NCBI GenBank assembly: GCA_904395905.1
Contig: CAJFNZ010000059.1
Location: 1 to 53,311 of the forward strand
DNA: 53,311 bases
Direction of reading: 5' to 3'
From: an uncultured Oscillospiraceae bacterium
GTDB taxonomy: Bacteria; Bacillota; Clostridia; Oscillospirales; Oscillospiraceae
Part shown: piece after piece, positions 22,852-30,014 of the stretch
Position numbering within the stretch: the first letter of the stretch is position 1
Layout of the letters: each line of letters begins with the position of its first letter
Notes under the pieces: generated by a model
Database searches by the model: none
The model's input: the letters and a program-made list of their open reading frames with translations, nothing else
What the model was told of the DNA's origin: nothing
Program-made: the position numbers and the translations under genes

Positions 22852-24612
22852 CTAAAAATCCAGGCGGGCGATGAAGGTCTTCTGGAACTGGGGGTGGAGG
22901 GCCAGCTCCAGGAATTCCGTCTCCCGGGCCAGGCGGCCGCAGCGGCGGAACTCGGCCTCAGAGAGGGCGCACAGCTGCGCGCCGGCGCCGGCGGCGTTGC
23001 CGATGGCCGCGACGCGGGAGAGCTCCAGCGGCGGCAGCATCCCGATGGCGACGGCGCTGGCGGCGTCCATGTAGTTGCCGAACGCCCCGGCGAGGAAGAC
23101 GCGCCGGATGTCCGCCGGCTTGGCGCCCAGGGTGGCGCACATCAGCTCGATGCCGGCGGCGATGGCGCCCTTGGCCAGCTGCACCTCCCGGACGTCCCCC
23201 TGGGTCAGCTCGACGGGCTTCCCGTCGGCTCCGGCCTCGGCCAGGACGAAGGAGGCCAGCCGCCCCCGGCGGACCACCCGGGCCCGGAGGGCCGGCACGC
23301 CCGCCAGAGCCTCGTCCTTGGCAAAGCGGCCGCTGGGCGTCAGGACCCCGGCCCGGAGCAGCACGGCAATCAAATCGATGAGGCCGCTGCCGCAGATGCC
23401 GGCCGGCGGCTTGCCGCCGATGGTGGTGAAGGTGATGTCGCCGCCGTCCCAGGCGACGTGGTCGATGGCGCCGTCGGCCCCCCGCATCCCGCAGGAGATT
23501 TTGGCCCCCTCCAGGGCGGGGCCGGCGGCGGTGGAGCAGGCCACGCGGCGCCGGCCGTCCCCCAGGACCAGCTCGCCGTTGGTGCCGATGTCGATGAGCA
23601 GCGACAGCTCCCCGAGGGTGTCGAACTCGGCGGCCAGCATCGCCGCGGAGGTGTCGGCCCCGACGAAGCCGGCGATGATGGGCAGCAGCCGCACCACCGC
23701 GCCCCGGCCGGCCGGCAGGCCCAGGTGGGCCGCCGGGACCTCCAGCGCCTGGCGCACCTCGGGGAAGTAGGGCGGCGTCAGCAGGGCGTCGGGGCGGATG
23801 CCGGCGAACAGGTGGTGCATACAGGTGTTGCCGGCCACGGTGAGGAGCAGCAGGTCGTCGGTGGAGCGGCCCACGGCGGCGCAGGCGGCTGTCAGCAGGT
23901 CCGCCAGCTGGCCGCGGATGACCCGGGAGATCTCCCGCAGCCCGCCCTTGACGGCGAAGTCCGCCCGGGAGATGACGTCGGCGCCGTAGGACACCTGGCG
24001 GTTCAGCTGGCTCTCCACGTGGAGGGTCTGGCCGCTGATGCCGTCCATCAGGTAGCAGACCACCGAGGTGGTGCCGATGTCGAAGGCGGCCAGCAGCGGC
24101 GCAGAGGGGGCCGGCCGCACCTGGAGGACCCGGCCGCCGGCAAGGAGGACGTAGGGCGCGTAGCCGCTCTCCTCGAGAATCGCGTGGAGGCCGGAGAGCA
24201 GCGCCGGGGAGGGCGGGGCCTCCACCGGGCAGCCGGCCTCGGCCAGGGCGTCCGTCAGCCGCTCCCAGTCGGAGCGGGCGTCGGCCAGGGCGGGCCGGGC
24301 CACGGGGACGGTCCGCCCGGTGAAGCCGGGGCGGCAGTCCACCGGCCGCAGCCGGTGGGCCTGGAGGACCTGGTGGCGGGCGGCCTGGGGCAGCTGGACC
24401 GTCAAGTCCTCGGTCACCGGGGTCTGGCAGGCCAGGCAGCTGCCGGGCGTCCCGCCGGAGAGCACCAGGACGCGGCATTTTCCGCAGGTGCCCTTGCCGC
24501 CGCAGGGGGCGTCGGGCTCCAATCCGGCCTGTACCTGGGCCTGGAGCAGGGTGGTGCCGGCCTCCACCTGGACGGTGGCGCCGCTGGGAAGAAAGGTGAC
24601 AGAATATGGCAT
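22852..24612 (-). CDS. RACo-like ferredoxin/ASKHA protein (DUF4445)
   Basis: A 586-residue protein. The N-terminal 2Fe-2S ferredoxin domain (residues 1-75) has APCGGKGTCGKC (Cys-x5-Cys-x2-Cys) and a fourth cysteine in SCLACQ. A linker follows, then the RACo middle and ASKHA ATPase domains from about 175: AAFDIGTTSVVCYLMDG, SQLNRQVSYGADVISR, LTVAGNTCMHHLF, LLIDIGTNGELVLG, PPAGICGSGLIDLIA and VFLAGAFGNYMD. Relatives reductively reactivate corrinoid proteins of methyltransferase systems using ATP. No corrinoid protein or methyltransferase gene is in this window, so the partner is elsewhere or the role differs. ATG at 24612 follows GGAGGAA. It is 44 bp after the GGDEF gene. Confidence 0.87.
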   Translation of the reverse strand: MPYSVTFLPSGATVQVEAGTTLLQAQVQAGLEPDAPCGGKGTCGKCRVLVLSGGTPGSCLACQTPVTEDLTVQLPQAARHQVLQAHRLRPVDCRPGFTGRTVPVARPALADARSDWERLTDALAEAGCPVEAPPSPALLSGLHAILEESGYAPYVLLAGGRVLQVRPAPSAPLLAAFDIGTTSVVCYLMDGISGQTLHVESQLNRQVSYGADVISRADFAVKGGLREISRVIRGQLADLLTAACAAVGRSTDDLLLLTVAGNTCMHHLFAGIRPDALLTPPYFPEVRQALEVPAAHLGLPAGRGAVVRLLPIIAGFVGADTSAAMLAAEFDTLGELSLLIDIGTNGELVLGDGRRRVACSTAAGPALEGAKISCGMRGADGAIDHVAWDGGDITFTTIGGKPPAGICGSGLIDLIAVLLRAGVLTPSGRFAKDEALAGVPALRARVVRRGRLASFVLAEAGADGKPVELTQGDVREVQLAKGAIAAGIELMCATLGAKPADIRRVFLAGAFGNYMDAASAVAIGMLPPLELSRVAAIGNAAGAGAQLCALSEAEFRRCGRLARETEFLELALHPQFQKTFIARLDF

Positions 24613-24656
24613 AGAGGGTTCCTCCTCAATCAAAGTCGCAAAGCCGCGGGGCCGCC

Positions 24657-26591
24657 CTAGCTGCCGGCGGGGCGCTGGCGGCGGTCGTGGCGGGCGTCCT
24701 GGTAGTAGGCCCGCTTTTGGGCGTACATCTTCTCCTCAGCCGCCCGGATGAGCCGGCTGACGGAAGGCACCTCCCGCTGCCACTGGACGCCGATGGAGAC
24801 ATGGTACCCCTCGTCGGCCAGGGCGCCTTCCACTTCCTGCGCCATGCGGAGGACCTCCGCCTCGGCGATGTCCACGGAAAAGGCCAGGAACTCGTCCCCG
24901 CCGATGCGGTAGGCGTACGGGTCGCCGAAGACGGCCTGGAACCAGGCGGCGGCCGTTTTGAGCATCCGGTCGCCGGCGTCGTGGCCCGCCGAGTTGTTCA
25001 GCTCATGGAGGCCGTTGACGTCCATATAGATGCAGGCCAGAGAGCTGTGGAAGCGGCGGGGATAGGACGGGAGGTCGATTTCATAGCGGTTGCGGTTGTA
25101 GAGGCCGGTCAGGGCGTCGCGCTCGCCCTGCTCCTTGATGGCCTGGTAGGTGCGGGTGTTGCGGCACAGGAGGCTGAAGCTGAAGGTGACGCCCTTGAGC
25201 AGGGAGATGTTGGTGTCCCGCCGGGGCATATTGCAGGCGGCGAGGATCCCGCACAGGATGCCGTCCGAATCCCGGACGGGCACCACCGTCACCGCGTGGA
25301 TGGAGCTGCCGGGGCTCAGGTCCAGGATGGCCTGCAGCTCCTGCGGGCGGTACGCCTCCAGCTGCTCCTCGCCGTCCAGGAAGCGCTTGGCCATCTGCCG
25401 GGCCATCAGCAGCTGCTCCTCCGGCGACCGGGGCGGCAGCATCCCGGCAGTGGCCTCCCAGGTGAAGGCGCCGCGGCGCTCCGGCGGCTCCAGCATCCAG
25501 AAGATGACGCACTGGGCCGCGAGCATCCGCCCCACTTCCTCGAGGGAGCGGGGGATGTTCTCCTGGCGCTCGTGGGCGTCAAAGAGCAGCCGCTCCACCT
25601 GGTAGAGGGCGTTGAGGGACTCCAGCTGCCGCTGTTTTTCGCCGGTCTCCCGCTGGACGTAGCGGAGCGTCCAGAGGAAATAGAGGATGAAGGCCAGCAC
25701 CTCGAAGGCCAGCAGGGTGTTGAGGATGGTGCGCACGTGGTTGGCGTTGGCGAAGACCGCCGCCTCCGGTACCGAGAGGGCCAGGCGCCACTCGTTGATG
25801 TGCAGCGGCATATAGTAGAAATAGAGGTAGCTGCCGGTGGTCTCCGAGACGAAGACGACGTAGTTGGACGCCCCGTCGATGAGGCCCTGGCGCATGGCGT
25901 CCGCGTCGTAGCCGTCGGCCATGGGCCGCTCGCCGAGCTCCCAGATGTTCCCGTTCCCGCCGTGCCAGGTGTCCAGGAGGAAGTCGCCGGTGGCGCCGTC
26001 GATGACATAGAGGGCGGCCTGGCCGCCGTAGGGGGTGAAGTCCAGCACCTCCGGCAGGCGGTTCAGCTCCACCACGCCGCAGAGGACGGCGATGGTCTCC
26101 CCGTCCCGGACGATGGGGACGTAGTGGTGCACCACGTAGCCGCTGCCGGTCACAAAGTCCTCCAGCCGGTCGGAAATGTGGGCGCCGCGGGCCGCCGCCT
26201 CCTGGAACGAGAGGTACCCGGAGGCGTTGACCTGCCGGCCGCCGCGCGTGAGGAGGACGTCGCCGGGCAGCAGCAGCTCCAGACGGGAAAGGGTGCCCAC
26301 GGCCTCGTAGGCGTCCAGAATATCCTGGAAGTCCTTGGGCGACAGGTCGTCAAAGCGGGCGAACACCGTGGCGACCATCTCCAGCTGCTCCCGGTCGTTG
26401 GCGATGAGCGTCTCCACATTCTGGGCGATGTCCGCGGCCTCCTCCGCCAGGCGTTCGCAGCTGGTGTCTTTTTCCAAGCGGTTGATTTCCACGGTGGTCA
26501 TGAAGGATGCCACCACAATCAGCAGCACCAGCAGCACCGTGGCCGCCATGGATCTCTTCCAATGGATGCGCTCTCTCCGCATGGGTCTCAT
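24657..26591 (-). CDS. Membrane-bound GGDEF diguanylate cyclase
   Basis: A 644-residue protein. A transmembrane helix (about residues 16-31) is followed by an extracellular Cache-like sensor (about 35-295), a second transmembrane helix (near 305-325, LLAFEVLAFILYFLW), a GAF-like region (345-500) and a C-terminal GGDEF domain. The active site is intact (RIGGDEF, GGDEF at 564-568); the earlier motif ALTGLYNRNRYEID and the end YHVSIGVQW are also present. The inhibitory RxxD site before it reads VFGD, so product inhibition is probably absent. It makes cyclic di-GMP in response to an external ligand. It is divergent from the surface-polymer operon. The start ATG at 26591 is 13 bases from AGGAGG, rather far. 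Confidence 0.9.
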   Translation of the reverse strand: MRPMRRERIHWKRSMAATVLLVLLIVVASFMTTVEINRLEKDTSCERLAEEAADIAQNVETLIANDREQLEMVATVFARFDDLSPKDFQDILDAYEAVGTLSRLELLLPGDVLLTRGGRQVNASGYLSFQEAAARGAHISDRLEDFVTGSGYVVHHYVPIVRDGETIAVLCGVVELNRLPEVLDFTPYGGQAALYVIDGATGDFLLDTWHGGNGNIWELGERPMADGYDADAMRQGLIDGASNYVVFVSETTGSYLYFYYMPLHINEWRLALSVPEAAVFANANHVRTILNTLLAFEVLAFILYFLWTLRYVQRETGEKQRQLESLNALYQVERLLFDAHERQENIPRSLEEVGRMLAAQCVIFWMLEPPERRGAFTWEATAGMLPPRSPEEQLLMARQMAKRFLDGEEQLEAYRPQELQAILDLSPGSSIHAVTVVPVRDSDGILCGILAACNMPRRDTNISLLKGVTFSFSLLCRNTRTYQAIKEQGERDALTGLYNRNRYEIDLPSYPRRFHSSLACIYMDVNGLHELNNSAGHDAGDRMLKTAAAWFQAVFGDPYAYRIGGDEFLAFSVDIAEAEVLRMAQEVEGALADEGYHVSIGVQWQREVPSVSRLIRAAEEKMYAQKRAYYQDARHDRRQRPAGS

Positions 26592-26790
26592 GGAACGTTT
26601 CTCGCCTCCTGTGCGCTCCCTCTCTCCGGAGCCGGACAATCCAAGCCCGCGGCAGGCCGGCGGAAACGGCGGTCCTGCGGCGGATTCTGTGTCGTTTGGA
26701 AGGCGTGAGGCATCCCGGCGCGCCCGGCTTCCCCACGCCGTATGGGCTGCGGCGGGGCGCCCTGCCGGGGCCGCCGCCGCACACCGGATA
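26592..26790 (-). other. Long GC-rich leader of the GGDEF gene
   Basis: About 200 nt lie between the predicted start of transcription and the GGDEF ATG. The stretch contains several GC-rich complementary blocks, but I could not match it to the c-di-GMP-I or other riboswitch consensus. An open frame runs through it from 26807 without homology. Function unknown. Confidence 0.35.
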
Positions 26791-26797
26791 CAGAGAA

Positions 26798-26826
26798 ATT
26801 CTAACACAGATCCCGCACCGCTTCAA
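26798..26826 (-). promoter_or_regulatory. Promoter of the GGDEF/RACo-like/LysR unit
   Basis: On the minus strand, TTGAAG (26826-26821), a 17-bp spacer and TAGAAT (26803-26798), with TG just upstream of the -10 (extended -10). Confidence 0.6.
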
Positions 26827-26852
26827 CGATAACATTTCTCGAACCTCCCATA

Positions 26853-26881
26853 TTGTGTCAGACGGCGAAATGTGTTACAAT
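26853..26881 (+). promoter_or_regulatory. Promoter of the VTC-to-histidine-kinase operon
   Basis: TTGTGT (26853-26858), a 17-bp spacer and TACAAT (26876-26881), with TG at the extended -10 position. The leader of about 135 nt to the GTG at 27023 contains GC-rich hairpins (about 26901-26965) of unknown role. Confidence 0.6.
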
Positions 26882-26888
26882 AACACAT
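26870..26888. promoter_or_regulatory. Perfect palindrome over the -10 (candidate operator)
   Basis: ATGTGTTA (26870-26877), CAA, then TAACACAT (26881-26888): an 8-bp inverted repeat with a 3-bp centre that covers the -10 box. A repressor bound here would block the operon. A related half-site, TAACACA, lies at 26802-26808 beside the divergent promoter. Confidence 0.55.
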
Positions 26889-27022
26889 AAGACTCTGAAC
26901 AGGCGCCCGCCGGGGCGCGGAGGAAGCCGGCCTCCGCCGGCCGCCGACCTGCCGGCGGTCAGTTTCCGACTGATTTGGAAGCGGGCGGATCTGCGGCGGC
27001 GGGAGAAGGGAGGGCGCGGCCG

Positions 27023-27718
27023 GTGAACGACGTGCTGCGGCAGGAGAAGAAATACGCCATCCATCTGGCCGACGCCTCGGCGCTGCGGGCGCGGCTGGAG
27101 CGGGTCCTCCACGGCGACGCCCACAACGGGCCCCAGGGGTACACCATCCGCTCGCTCTACTTCGACACGCCGGAGAACAGCGACTTCCAGGACAAGGTGG
27201 ACGGCCTGGAGCTGCGGCGCAAGCTGCGGCTGCGGCTCTACGACCCGGCGGCCGACTTCGCCATGCTGGAGATGAAGCAGAAGGAGGGGCCCTACCAGCG
27301 CAAGCGCTCCCTCCGGCTGGACCGGGAGGCAGCCATGGCCCTGACCCGGGGCGACTACACCCCGCTGCTCCGCTGCGGGGAGCCCTTCGCCGCGGAGTGC
27401 TACGGCCTGATGACCTGGCGCTGCTACCGGCCGGCGGCCGTCGTGGAGTACCGCCGCCAGGCCTTTGTGGCCAAGGAGAACCGGATCCGTATCACGTTCG
27501 ACAGCGCCATCACCGCCACGGAGACGTGCTTCGACGTCTTTTCGCCGCAGCTCCCGCTGTACCCGGTGCTCGAGCCCTTCCGGCTGGTGCTGGAGGTCAA
27601 GTACAACGGCTTCCTGCTCAGCTATATCAAGAACCTCCTGGTCCAGGTGGAGCGGTCGGAGCTGTCGGTGAGCAAATACTGCCTGGCCCGCCGCCTGACG
27701 CTGGGCAGCAAGGACTAG
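27023..27718 (+). CDS. VTC domain polyphosphate polymerase-like protein
   Basis: A 231-residue soluble protein of the VTC (polyphosphate polymerase) family, a triphosphate-tunnel fold. Basic tunnel residues known from yeast Vtc4 have counterparts here: Lys in RQEKKYAI, Arg in YTIRSLYFDTPE, Arg-x-Arg in RRKLRLRLYD, Lys in EMKQKEGPYQRKRSLRL, Arg in NRIRITFDS, and Glu and Lys in LVLEVKYNG. Family members polymerise phosphate from ATP. GTG at 27023 is chosen because AGGGAGGG lies just upstream; a TTG 16 codons earlier adds only a low-complexity stretch. It opens a long operon and is followed by its usual companions, DUF4956 and CotH-like genes. Confidence 0.85.
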   Translation: MNDVLRQEKKYAIHLADASALRARLERVLHGDAHNGPQGYTIRSLYFDTPENSDFQDKVDGLELRRKLRLRLYDPAADFAMLEMKQKEGPYQRKRSLRLDREAAMALTRGDYTPLLRCGEPFAAECYGLMTWRCYRPAAVVEYRRQAFVAKENRIRITFDSAITATETCFDVFSPQLPLYPVLEPFRLVLEVKYNGFLLSYIKNLLVQVERSELSVSKYCLARRLTLGSKD

Positions 27719-27737
27719 GCCGGAGAAGGAGAACGTC

Positions 27738-28421
27738 ATGAGAGAATATCTGTTCCAGCTGCTGGAGACCACCGGCGAACTGACCTCCGGCATCATCGCC
27801 CTGCGGATGGGCGTGTCGGCGGTCATCGGCGCGTTTATCTTCCTGTCGTACCACATCTCCCACAGCGGGAGCATTTACAGCAAGAAGTTCAACGTCTCCC
27901 TGGTGGCCCTGACGGTCATCACCACCACGGTCATGATTGTCATCGGCAACAACATCGCGCTGTCCCTGGGCATGGTGGGCGCCCTGTCCATCGTCCGTTT
28001 CCGGACGGCCATCAAGGATTCCCGGGACACCATTTACATCTTCTGGGCCATCGTGGTGGGCATCTGCACCGGCGCCGGCGACTACCTGGTGGCCACCAGC
28101 GGCAGCGTCGTGGTGTTCCTGGTGCTGCTGCTCTTCGGCCGTATCCGCAACGACACCCGGATGCTGCTGATTCTCCGCACGGCCCGGCTCAACGAGGCCA
28201 AGGTGGAGGCGCTGATGTTCCAGTATTTCAACCGCAAGGCCGTGCTCCGGGCCAAGAACACCACGGCCGAGAGCATCGAGTTCCTCTATGAGTTGAACGG
28301 CAAATATCTGAAGAAGCCCGGCGGCCGGACGAGGGAGAAGAGCATCACCGAGGCCGTCTATGAGATTGGCGGCATCGAGTACTTCAACATCGTCGCCCAG
28401 AGCGACGACATCAGCGGCTGA
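27738..28421 (+). CDS. DUF4956 membrane protein
   Basis: A 227-residue protein with three to four membrane segments in residues 15-135 and a C-terminal cytoplasmic domain of about 90 residues. The conserved loop MVGALSIVRFRTAIKDSRDTIYIFWAIVVGI identifies DUF4956. The function is unknown; genes of this family are regularly found next to VTC-domain and CotH genes, as here (19 bp after VTC). A role in moving or using polyphosphate at the membrane is speculative. Confidence 0.88.
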   Translation: MREYLFQLLETTGELTSGIIALRMGVSAVIGAFIFLSYHISHSGSIYSKKFNVSLVALTVITTTVMIVIGNNIALSLGMVGALSIVRFRTAIKDSRDTIYIFWAIVVGICTGAGDYLVATSGSVVVFLVLLLFGRIRNDTRMLLILRTARLNEAKVEALMFQYFNRKAVLRAKNTTAESIEFLYELNGKYLKKPGGRTREKSITEAVYEIGGIEYFNIVAQSDDISG

Positions 28422-28445
28422 CGGCTGCGGAGAGGAGGGGCGTCC

Positions 28446-30005
28446 GTGCGGTACAAGGTTCTGGGGATTGTGATGGCCGTGGTGATGTGCGCCTGCGCGC
28501 TGGCGGCCACGGCTGCCGAACAGAGCGGCGGCACCAACCGCTACCACCAGCACCTGAGCGCCGCCGTGCCCGCGGAGCCGTGCGCCTGCGACGGGTCGGA
28601 GCTCTGCACCCATCTGCCCATCCTCCGGATTGAGACCGGCGGGCAGTACATCCCCGGGGAGATGATTCCCACCACCGGGACGACGGGGACGACCACCAAC
28701 CTGGAGGGCGACCTGCACTTCACGACCGCCGCGGACGGATCCGAGGACATCCTGGTGACCATCGAGACCGTGGAGGGGGAGGGCGTCTGGAACCACGCCT
28801 CCGACGAGGCGGACCACACCTCCCTGGCCCGGTTCCGGATCCGTGGGAACAGCTCCCGGCAGTTCCCCAAGAAGAACTACCGCATCAAGCTGGTCGTCGA
28901 CGAGGCGGGGCTGGAGAACGAGGAGCTGCCGCTGCTGGGCATGAGCCCCGACAACGACTGGGCCCTCCACGGCCCCTTCCTGGACAAGACCCTCCTGCGC
29001 AACTATATGTGGATGAACCTCTCGGCCGAAATCATGGGCTACGCCCCCAATGTGCGCTTCTGCGAGGTGCTGCTCGACGGGGAGTACCAGGGGGTCTACC
29101 TGCTGATGGAGACCATCAAGGAGGACGAATACCGGGTGGACCTGAGCGACTACGAGCCGGGCGCGTCGGAAACCAGCTACCTGCTGGCCATGAACGGCAC
29201 CCAGGCGGACGGCAACCAGGAGGACGGCGTCTACCTGGAGAACTACACCCGTTACACCTATCAGATGGAGTTCGACGCCGCCTCTCAGACGGTGTTCTAC
29301 GTCCAGTACCCCCAGGCGGAGTATCTGACCGAGGAGGTCATCGACTACATCCAGCGGGACATCAGCCGCGTGGAGCGGGGCCTCTACTCGGCGGACATGG
29401 TCACGGGGCGGTATGACTACGCCGCGGAAATCGACGTGGACTCCTTCGTGGACTACTACATTCTCCAGGAGTTCCTGGCCGTCAACGACGCCTTCTCCCG
29501 GTCCACCTACCTCTACCGGGACGTCCGGGGCAAGCTGCACGTGGGCCCCGTCTGGGACTACAACAACGTGCTCAACAACTTCTTCCACGCCTTTTCCCGC
29601 ACGGGCTTCCTGCTGGAGAACCGCAGCTGGTACGGCCGGCTGATGACCAGCGAGGACTTCGTGGAGCGGGTGATTTCCCGGTACCGGCAGCTGCGCCGGA
29701 CCATCCTCTCCGACGAGTACCTGGACGGCTATATCGACGACGTGGTGGACTACCTGGGCGACGCCATCGACCGGAACGATGAGGTCTGGGGCTGGAGCTA
29801 CGACCCCAACCTCCTCGAGCGCGGCCAGCGGCGGGAGCCCGACGCCGACGAGACGCTGGAGGAGGCCAACCCCAGCAGCTACGAGGACGCCATCGGCAAG
29901 ATGAAGGGCTATCTCTTTTCCCGGGCGGAGTGGCTGGACGAACACATCGAAGACCTGCGCCAGTACTGCCACCGCTCGAAGAATGCGCCCCAGTGGCTGG
30001 AGTAG
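28446..30005 (+). CDS. CotH kinase family protein
   Basis: A 519-residue exported protein with an N-terminal signal or anchor (about residues 5-23). The CotH domain spans about 100-480: FRIRGNSSRQFPKKNYRIKL, DNDWALHGPFLDKTLLRNYM, LLDGEYQGVYLLMETIKED, ILQEFLAVNDAFSRSTYLYRD and VGPVWDYN (370-373). CotH proteins are atypical secreted protein kinases, first known from spore coats. Many members read WDxD where this one has WDYN, so metal binding may differ. The GTG start has GAGGAGG upstream. Cysteines at 46, 48 and 54 lie just after the anchor. Confidence 0.85.
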   Translation: MRYKVLGIVMAVVMCACALAATAAEQSGGTNRYHQHLSAAVPAEPCACDGSELCTHLPILRIETGGQYIPGEMIPTTGTTGTTTNLEGDLHFTTAADGSEDILVTIETVEGEGVWNHASDEADHTSLARFRIRGNSSRQFPKKNYRIKLVVDEAGLENEELPLLGMSPDNDWALHGPFLDKTLLRNYMWMNLSAEIMGYAPNVRFCEVLLDGEYQGVYLLMETIKEDEYRVDLSDYEPGASETSYLLAMNGTQADGNQEDGVYLENYTRYTYQMEFDAASQTVFYVQYPQAEYLTEEVIDYIQRDISRVERGLYSADMVTGRYDYAAEIDVDSFVDYYILQEFLAVNDAFSRSTYLYRDVRGKLHVGPVWDYNNVLNNFFHAFSRTGFLLENRSWYGRLMTSEDFVERVISRYRQLRRTILSDEYLDGYIDDVVDYLGDAIDRNDEVWGWSYDPNLLERGQRREPDADETLEEANPSSYEDAIGKMKGYLFSRAEWLDEHIEDLRQYCHRSKNAPQWLE

Positions 30006-30014
30006 GGGGCGGCC

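Noticed and set aside
26592-26790. Cyclic-di-GMP riboswitch in the long leader of the GGDEF gene
   Set aside because: The leader has stems but none of the conserved bases of the c-di-GMP-I or II aptamers that I could recognise.
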